From the NCBI GenBank assembly GCA_019787685.1, contig JAHNUO010000013.1, positions 1,550,001 through 1,614,000 of the forward strand: a stretch of DNA of 64,000 nucleotides, read 5' to 3'. Positions 58,528 to 64,000 of the stretch are shown piece after piece. The notes beneath the pieces are model-generated. The model searched no databases. It was not told where the DNA came from and saw nothing but the letters and a program-made list of their open reading frames with translations. Origin of the DNA: Chiua virens. Lineage: Eukaryota > Basidiomycota > Agaricomycetes > Boletales > Boletaceae. Numbering within the stretch: the stretch's first letter is position 1; the number at the start of each line of letters is the position of its first letter. Made by a program: the position numbers and the translations under genes.

Positions 58528-61500
58528 ATGAAAAGGCTTATGGCTCGCGCTCGCTTCCCGTTCTTTCGCTCCAAGGCCCCCACGAGACCTTCCACAGAAT
58601 ATCTCGCAGAGTCACCCACAGAACCTCTCGCAGAACCATCCACAGAACCTCTCGCAGAACCATCCACAGAATCTCTCGCAGAGCCACCCACAGAACCTCT
58701 CGCAGAACCATCCACAGAATTTCTCGCAGCGCCACCCGCAGAACCTCTCACAGAGCCACCTGCAGAACCTCTCGCAGGAACTTCCGCCGAATTTCCTGAG
58801 GAATCATCCGCAGAACCTATCATGCAGATGGATGGCATCAGAAATAAATTCGGGCGGTTCAGAATCCTTATCATTGGCCGAGCCAATGCTGGGAAGACCA
58901 CGATACTCAAGCAAATCTGCAACTCCATGGAAGATCCAGTGATCCTTGATGGAGATGGGAATGAGGTATGCTTAAATGAGATGTCCGTGACGATGCGGGC
59001 GCACTGATAGTCTGCGATCAGGTCGATCTAGCACAGATCCAGGAATCCCGGGACGTGAGTTAAATGGCTACCGTGGAGTCCTGATCAGTAACATTTTTCT
59101 AACACGTCTCAAGCGCGGAATGCATGACATCGAGAACGAATTGGTCTTTCGAAGCAACCCAAATTTTATCTTTCATGACTCACAGGGCTTCGAAGCTGGT
59201 AGCATCGGAGAATTTAAACAGATGAAGGAGTTTGTTGCATCGCGTGCAAAGACAGCACACCTCAAGAAGCGAGTCCATGCTATCTGGTAAGGAGAGATAG
59301 TAGCATTTATGCCACACTGACAATGACAACATTGTGACTGAATAGGTACTGTATTCCAATGGACCAGTACCACCGAGCTGTCTTGGCTGCTGAGGAAATG
59401 TTTTTCAATGAATGTGACACAGGGAGTGGTAAGTGTTCCTGATGGATGTATGGAGTTGTTTTTCTCATACTATTTGCAGTGCCTGTAGTACTTGTATTCA
59501 CAAAATGTGATGCACTGCTGATACAAGGGATGGCAGCCTTGACACCTGAGGAACAAGAGCTTTCTCATGAGAGAAGGGTTGCAATTGGACAGCAGAATGC
59601 TGAGAGAATGCTGAAAGGGAATCCTACATGGGAGAGGGTACAAAGGATGAGGCATCCACCAAATGCATATGTGGAGTTAAGAGGTATGTATAATATACAT
59701 GTCTCATGGTCAAACTGATTTTAATGTACATAGAACTGCACAAATCAAATGAGGGGTGTAAACTTCTCTTGAAAAGGACTGTGGGGGCCTTGGATGAAGA
59801 AGCATTGCAAATGCTGCTTGTGACTACACAACACACAAACATCCTGCTTTGCATTGAGTATGGTTTTAGGAGGTAATTTATATGGATTTTCTGGATTATA
59901 GGTTATATCTATTAAATCATTTTACAGGGTCCTGATACCTGTCATTAAGGATATACATGAGAACATGGAACCATTGACAGATTCTGCACAGCAGATGTTG
60001 GTGAAAGGAATTGGATCATGGTTTCCACATGTTAAGGTGTGTGAATTTCTATGCAGTGAATGAGATCTGTAGTGAAAGAAATTCTTGTCCTATTCATAAA
60101 AGGTGAGACATCCTTGTGATTGTAAATGAGGATGCTGGATCATCTATGCCCCACTGTCCTTGCCCCTGTCCTGCCATTCATAGGAAGTAAGTGCTCTGAT
60201 TGTGAATGGGCTTCCAGAGGGATGCTGATCCATGCCCCTCTGTTCTTCCCCCTGTCCTGCCATTCATAGGGAGTAAGTGCTCTGATTGTGAATGGGCTTC
60301 CAGAAGGATGCTGATCCATGCCCCTCTGTCCTTGCCCCTGTCCTGCCATTCATAGATTGTAAGTGCTCTGATTGTGAATGGGCTTCCAGAAGAATGCTGA
60401 TTCATGCCCCTCTGTCCTTGCCCCTGTCCTGCCATTCATAGCTTGTAAGTGCTCTGATTGTGAATGGGCTTCCAGAAGGATGCTGATCCATGCCCCTCTG
60501 TCCTTGCCCCTGTCCTGCCATTCATAGGGAGTAAGTGCTCTGATTGTGAATGGGCTTCCAGAAGAATGCTGATCCATGCCCCTCTGTCCTTGCCCCTGTC
60601 CTGCTATTCATAGCGAGTAAGTGTTCTGATTGTGAATGGGCTTCCAGAAGGATGCTGATCCATGCCCCTCTGTCCTTGCCCCTGTCCTGCCATTCATAGC
60701 CAGTAAGTGTTCTGATTGTGAATGGGCTTCCAGAGGGATGCTGATCCATGCCCCTCTGTCCTTGCCCCTGTCCTGCCATTCATAGGAAGTAAGTGCTCTG
60801 ATTGTGAATGGGCTTCCAGAAGGATGCTGATCCATGCCCCTCTGTCCTTGCCCCTGTCCTGCCATTCATAGCTTGTAAGTGCTCTGATTGTGAATGGGCT
60901 TCCAGAAGGATGCTGATCCATGCCCCTCTGTCCTTGCCCCTGTCCTGCCATTCATAGGGAGTAAGTGCTCTGATTGTGAATGGGCTTCCAGAAGGATGCT
61001 GATCCATGCCCCTCTGTCCTTGCCCCTGTCCTGCCATTCATAGGGAGTAAGTGCTCTGATTGTGAATGGGCTTCCAGAGGGATGCTGATCCATGCCCCTC
61101 TGTCCTTGCCCCTGTCCTGCCATTCATAGCAAGTAAGTGCTCTGATTGTGAATGGGCTTCCAGAAGGATGCTGATCCATGCCCCTCTGTCCTTGCCCTTG
61201 TCCTGCCATTCATAGCTTGTAAGTGCTCTGATTGTGAATGGGCTTCCAGAAGGATGCTGATTCATGCCCCTCTGTCCTTGCCCCTGTCCTGCCATTCATA
61301 GTTTGTAAGTGCTCTGATTGTAATGGGCTTCCAGAAGGATGCTGATCCATGCCCCTCTGTCCTTGCCCCTGTCCTGCCATTCATAGTTTGTAAGTGCTCT
61401 GATTGTGAATGGGCTTCCAGAAGGATGCTGATCCATGCCCCTCTGTCCTTGCCCCTGTCCTGCCATTCATAGGGAGTAAGTGCTATGATTGTGAATGGGC

Positions 61501-64000
61501 TTCCAGAGGGATGCTGATCCATGCCCCTCTGTCCTTGCCCCTGTCCTGCCATTCATAGTTTGTAAGTGCTCTGATTGTGAATGGGCTTCCAGAAGAATGC
61601 TGATCCATGCCCCTCTGTCCTTGCCCCTGTCCTGCCATTCATAGGGAGTAAGTGCTCTGATTGTGAATGGGCTTCCAGAAGAATGCTGATCCATGCCCCT
61701 CTGTCCTTGCCCCTGTCCTGCCATTCATAGTTTGTAAGTGCTCTGATTGTGAATGGGCTTCCAGAAGGATGCTGATCCATGCCCCTCTGTCCTTGCCCCT
61801 GTCCTGCCATTCATAGCTTGTAAGTGCTCTGATTGTGAATGGGCTTCCAGAAGGATGCTGATCCATGCCCCTCTGTCCTTGCCCCTGTCCTGCCATTCAT
61901 AGGGAGTAAGTGCTCTGATTGTGAATGGGCTTCCAGAAGGATGCTGATCCATGCCCCTCTGTCCTTGCCCCTGTCCTGCCATTCATAGGGAGTAAGTGCT
62001 CTGATTGTGAATGGGCTTCCAGAGGGATGCTGATCCATGCCCCTCTGTCCTTGCCCCTGTCCTGCCATTCATAGCTTGTAAGTGCTCTGATTGTGAATGG
62101 GCTTCCAGAAGAATGCTGATCCATGCCCCTCTGTCCTTGCCCCTGTCCTGCCATTCATAGGGAGTAAGTGCTCTGATTGTGAATGGGCTTCCAGAGGGAT
62201 GCTGATCCATGCCCCTCTGTCCTTGCCCCTGTCCTGCCATTCATAGGGAGTAAGTGCTCTGATTGTGAATGGGCTTCCAGAAGGATGCTGATCCATGCCC
62301 CTCTGTCCTTGCCCCTGTCCTGCCATTCATAGCTTGTAAGTGCTCTGATTGTGAATGGGCTTCCAGAAGGATGCTGATCCATGCCCCTCTGTCCTTGCCC
62401 CTGTCCTGCCATTCATAGGGAGTAAGTGCTCTGATTGTGAATGGGCTTCCAGAAGGATGCTGATCCATGCCCCTCTGTCCTTGCCCCTGTCCTGCCATTC
62501 ATAGGGAGTAAGTGCTCTGATTGTGAATGGGCTTCCAGAGGGATGCTGATCCATGCCCCTCTGTCCTTGCCCCTGTCCTGCCATTCATAGGGAGTAAGTG
62601 CTCTGATTGTGAATGGGCTTCCAGAAGGATGCTGATCCATGCCCCTCTGTCCTTGCCCCTGTCCTGCCATTCATAGGGAGTAAGTGCTCTGATTGTGAAT
62701 GGGCTTCCAGAAGGATGCTGATCCATGCCCCTCTGTCCTTGCCCCTGTCCTGCCATTCATAGCTTGTAAGTGCTCTGATTGTGAATGGGCTTCCAGAAGG
62801 ATGCTGATCCATGCCCCTCTGTCCTTGCCCCTGTCCTGCCATTCATAGCTTGTAAGTGCTCTGATTGTGAATGGGCTTCCAGAAGGATGCTGATCCATGC
62901 CCCTCTGTCCTTGCCCCTGTCCTGCCATTCATAGCTTGTAAGTGCTCTGATTGTGAATGGGCTTCCAGAAGGATGCTGATCCATGCCCCTCTGTCCTTGC
63001 CCCTGTCCTGCCATTCATAGCGAGTAAGTGCTATGATTGTGAATGGGCTTCCAGAGGGATGCTGATCCATGCCCCTCTGTCCTTGCCCCTGTCCTGCCAT
63101 TCATAGCAAGTAAGTGCTCTGATTGTGAATGGGCTTCCAGAAGGATGCTGATCCATGCCCCTCTGTCCTTGCCCCTGTCCTGCCATTCATAGCGAGTAAG
63201 TGCTCTGATTGTGAATGGGCTTCTAGCAGGATGCTGATCTGTACTGTTTATCATAACTTCCTTTATAATGTCTATAATAGCTGGTATGTATTTCACTCTA
63301 TTCAACTTTATTGATTATTTTGACATTCTATAGGATGTAAGCATTTATATGCCCTTTAATTTTCAAATATTTTAATCCCTATTTATTTCAATTCATTAGG
63401 AGGTATGAGCAAATTTTCATTTTGCTTTGTATGCCTTATGTTTTATAGGAGGTTTGTCATGTGTTGGACTTTTTGCAGTATAAATAATGATATCAACTTC
63501 ATAGATTTTGCAAGCCTCTGATGTATGTTTATGCATTTTAGTCTTCTGTTTAGTCTTCTGATTTTTTTTTTTCAATCAATTAATATACAATATCCTCAGC
63601 CCTATATTCCTGTTGATTACAGTGCACTAGCAAGAAAGTGCACATCCATTGTGAGTATGATTTTATCATGCCAGTCTACCTACTATTTTATTCCATAATT
63701 CAGTCTTCTTTGCAAGATAGTACTACATGGCACATGGCACTTCATTTAGGCATTGGTCAGTTTTCTGAGTGCCAAATTCAGTAACTATCTCCATTAATAT
63801 TTGTAGCCATTGCCATTATCCTGGAGCATTCATTCTTCTTACACCAGAAAGGTGTTCAAGACCCAATCATGGTAGCAACCCAGCTTTATGAATCATCTGA
63901 AACAATCCTCAAAGTCAAGAAAGCAGTCTCTGAGCTTATTTCCCAATATGACTTTCAGGATAGTAAGAAAATGACAGAACTCCTTTTGCATATGATTTCC
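58528..64000 (+). CDS. P-loop GTPase (AIG1/HSR1-like G domain) interrupted by a micro-exon/tandem-intron array; runs off the window
   Basis: ATG 58528 starts MKRLMARARFPFFRSKAPTR, then an eight-residue repeat region (see separate entry). The G domain has G1 GRANAGKTT (about 58876-58902), G3 HDSQGFE (D-x-x-G, about 59170-59190) and G4 TKCD (about 59503-59514). Short GT-AG introns join VILDGDGNE, VDLAQIQESRD, RGMHDIENELVFRSNPNFIF, RVHAIW, YCIPMDQYHRAVLAAEEMFF and VPVVLVFTKCDALLIQG. The exon VLIPVIKDIHENMEPLTDSA ends SWFPHVK at 60036. Coding resumes with ILQASD (63505-63522), PYIPVDYSALARKCTSIV (63600-63654) and IAIILEHSFFLHQKGVQDPI (63807 on), still open at 64000. Between 60037 and 63504 lies the 86-base array. 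All joins are in phase 0 up to 63600. The function is unknown; similar G-domain proteins are abundant in Agaricomycetes. Confidence 0.72.
58597..58800 (+). repeat. 24-base coding repeat (PSTEPLAE-type octapeptide)
   Basis: About eight imperfect copies of a 24-base unit (ACAGAACCTCTCGCAGAACC-like) encode variants of P-S-T-E-P-L-A-E in the N-terminus of the GTPase. Frame is kept throughout. Confidence 0.8.
60037..60102 (+). other. First intron of the array region, ending on a zero-length exon
   Basis: Donor GTGTGT follows SWFPHVK at 60036. An acceptor AAAAG ends at 60102 and is immediately followed by a donor GTGAGA at 60103. AG|GT side by side is the form of a recursive-splicing (ratchet) site. 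Confidence 0.5.
60103..60183 (+). repeat. Diverged founder-like unit of the 86-base array
   Basis: It is 81 bases long, begins GTGAGA, shares GGATGCTG, ATGCCCC and the whole TTGCCCCTGTCCTGCCATTC end with the array consensus, and ends TTCATAG. It is the most diverged copy at the left edge. Confidence 0.65.
60184..63195 (+). repeat. Tandem array: 36 three-base slots alternating with 83-base intron-like units
   Basis: Donors GTAAGTG recur at 60187, 60273 and so on to 63196, every 86 bases (one interval is 85, where a base is lost near 61321). Each unit contains TGCTGAT (possible branch point, about 41 bases from its end), a strong C/T-rich tract (CCCCTCTGTCCTTGCCCCTG) and an end TTCATAG. Between TTCATAG and GTAAGTG there are always exactly three bases. 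By my count these are GGA 14, CTT 9, TTT 4, CGA 3, GAA 2, CAA 2, ATT 1 and CCA 1. Otherwise the copies differ mainly at an A/G-variable spot in the GAAGGATG segment. The array lies within the coding region of the GTPase gene. Confidence 0.92.
63196..63504 (+). other. Series of diverged intron-like units with three-base separators
   Basis: After the last array donor (63196) come acceptor ATAG at 63280, slot CTG, donor GTATGT at 63284; acceptor ATAG at 63333, slot GAT, donor GTAAGC at 63337; acceptor TTAG at 63399, slot GAG, donor GTATGA at 63403; acceptor ATAG at 63448, slot GAG, donor GTTTGT at 63452; acceptor ATAG at 63504. Unit lengths are 85, 50, 63, 46 and 53 bases, normal for this genome. 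The units do not resemble each other or, apart from the first, the array consensus. The slots read L-D-E-E in frame with ILQASD that follows. Confidence 0.6.
63505..63522 (+). other. Probable 18-base exon of the GTPase gene
   Basis: ATTTTGCAAGCCTCTGAT lies between CATAG and a GTATGT donor at 63523 and encodes ILQASD in the same phase as the flanking exons. Confidence 0.5.

Noticed and set aside
60184..63195. CRISPR-like array
   Set aside because: The repeat is 83 bases and the 'spacer' only three. The organism is a eukaryote and splice signals explain the layout better.
60140..63305. Dozens of overlapping 85-codon minus-strand frames (MAGQGQGQRGMDQHPSGS-like)
   Set aside because: They arise because an 86-base unit shifts phase by one each copy and meets a stop every three units. 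They are shadows of the tandem array, not proteins.

Overview
The window is nuclear DNA of a filamentous basidiomycete, most likely an Agaricomycete. Genes are dense and broken by many 45-70 base GT-AG introns, and the gene content is fungal: CHO2, NST1, NEO1, QCR2, RPA49, SET2, HET, F-box/LRR and DUF2235 genes. No rRNA, tRNA, CRISPR array or bacterial feature was seen. Exons were joined by eye from reading frames and GT-AG sites, so gene ends are more reliable than every internal junction.

Layout. 0.2-4.2 kb: CHO2 (+), phosphatidylethanolamine methylation. 4.5-5.0 kb: a small secreted-protein gene (-), possibly damaged. 6.7-17.1 kb: one decayed gene of the giant DUF3638/DUF3645 family (-), cut into three pieces by two DNA transposons. 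These are a pogo-type element (8154-11863, TA target duplication, transposase open when spliced) and a hAT element (12118-15793, 16-base inverted ends, 8-base target duplication GTGCGCCA, transposase with one in-frame stop). 18.1-22.6 kb: NST1 (+). 23.3-27.2 kb: a DUF2235 hydrolase-like gene with a helical-repeat tail (+).

28.6-36.6 kb: a large inverted duplication with arms of about 3.4-3.7 kb and a spacer of 0.88 kb. Each arm carries a small gene for a probable dimeric alpha/beta-barrel (ABM-like) protein and a second unknown gene. 36.9-41.4 kb: NEO1 flippase (-). 41.6-44.3 kb: an F-box/LRR gene (-), with decayed copies of the NEO1 start and the F-box end between the two genes. 44.8-46.3 kb: QCR2 (-), divergent from a frame-broken HET gene (+) at 46.4-48.3 kb. 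48.8-55.5 kb: RPA49 (-) and SET2 (+) on a short shared promoter, then an AT-hook protein gene (-). 56.4-58.4 kb: a decayed GH31 glucosidase gene (+).

58.5-64.0 kb: a P-loop GTPase gene (+) that runs off the window. Its coding sequence is interrupted by 36 copies of an 86-base unit. Each unit looks like a complete 83-base intron (GTAAGT at the start, pyrimidine-rich 3' half, TTCATAG at the end), and the units are separated by exactly three variable bases. The array is followed by four unrelated, intron-sized segments that keep the same AG-NNN-GT spacing, and then by normal exons. This looks like a chain of introns separated by one-codon micro-exons, or a recursive-splicing ladder. It is the most unusual structure in the window.

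The conserved genes are unlinked housekeeping functions: lipid methylation and flipping, respiration, RNA polymerase I and chromatin. They alternate with accessory, duplicated and decayed material.
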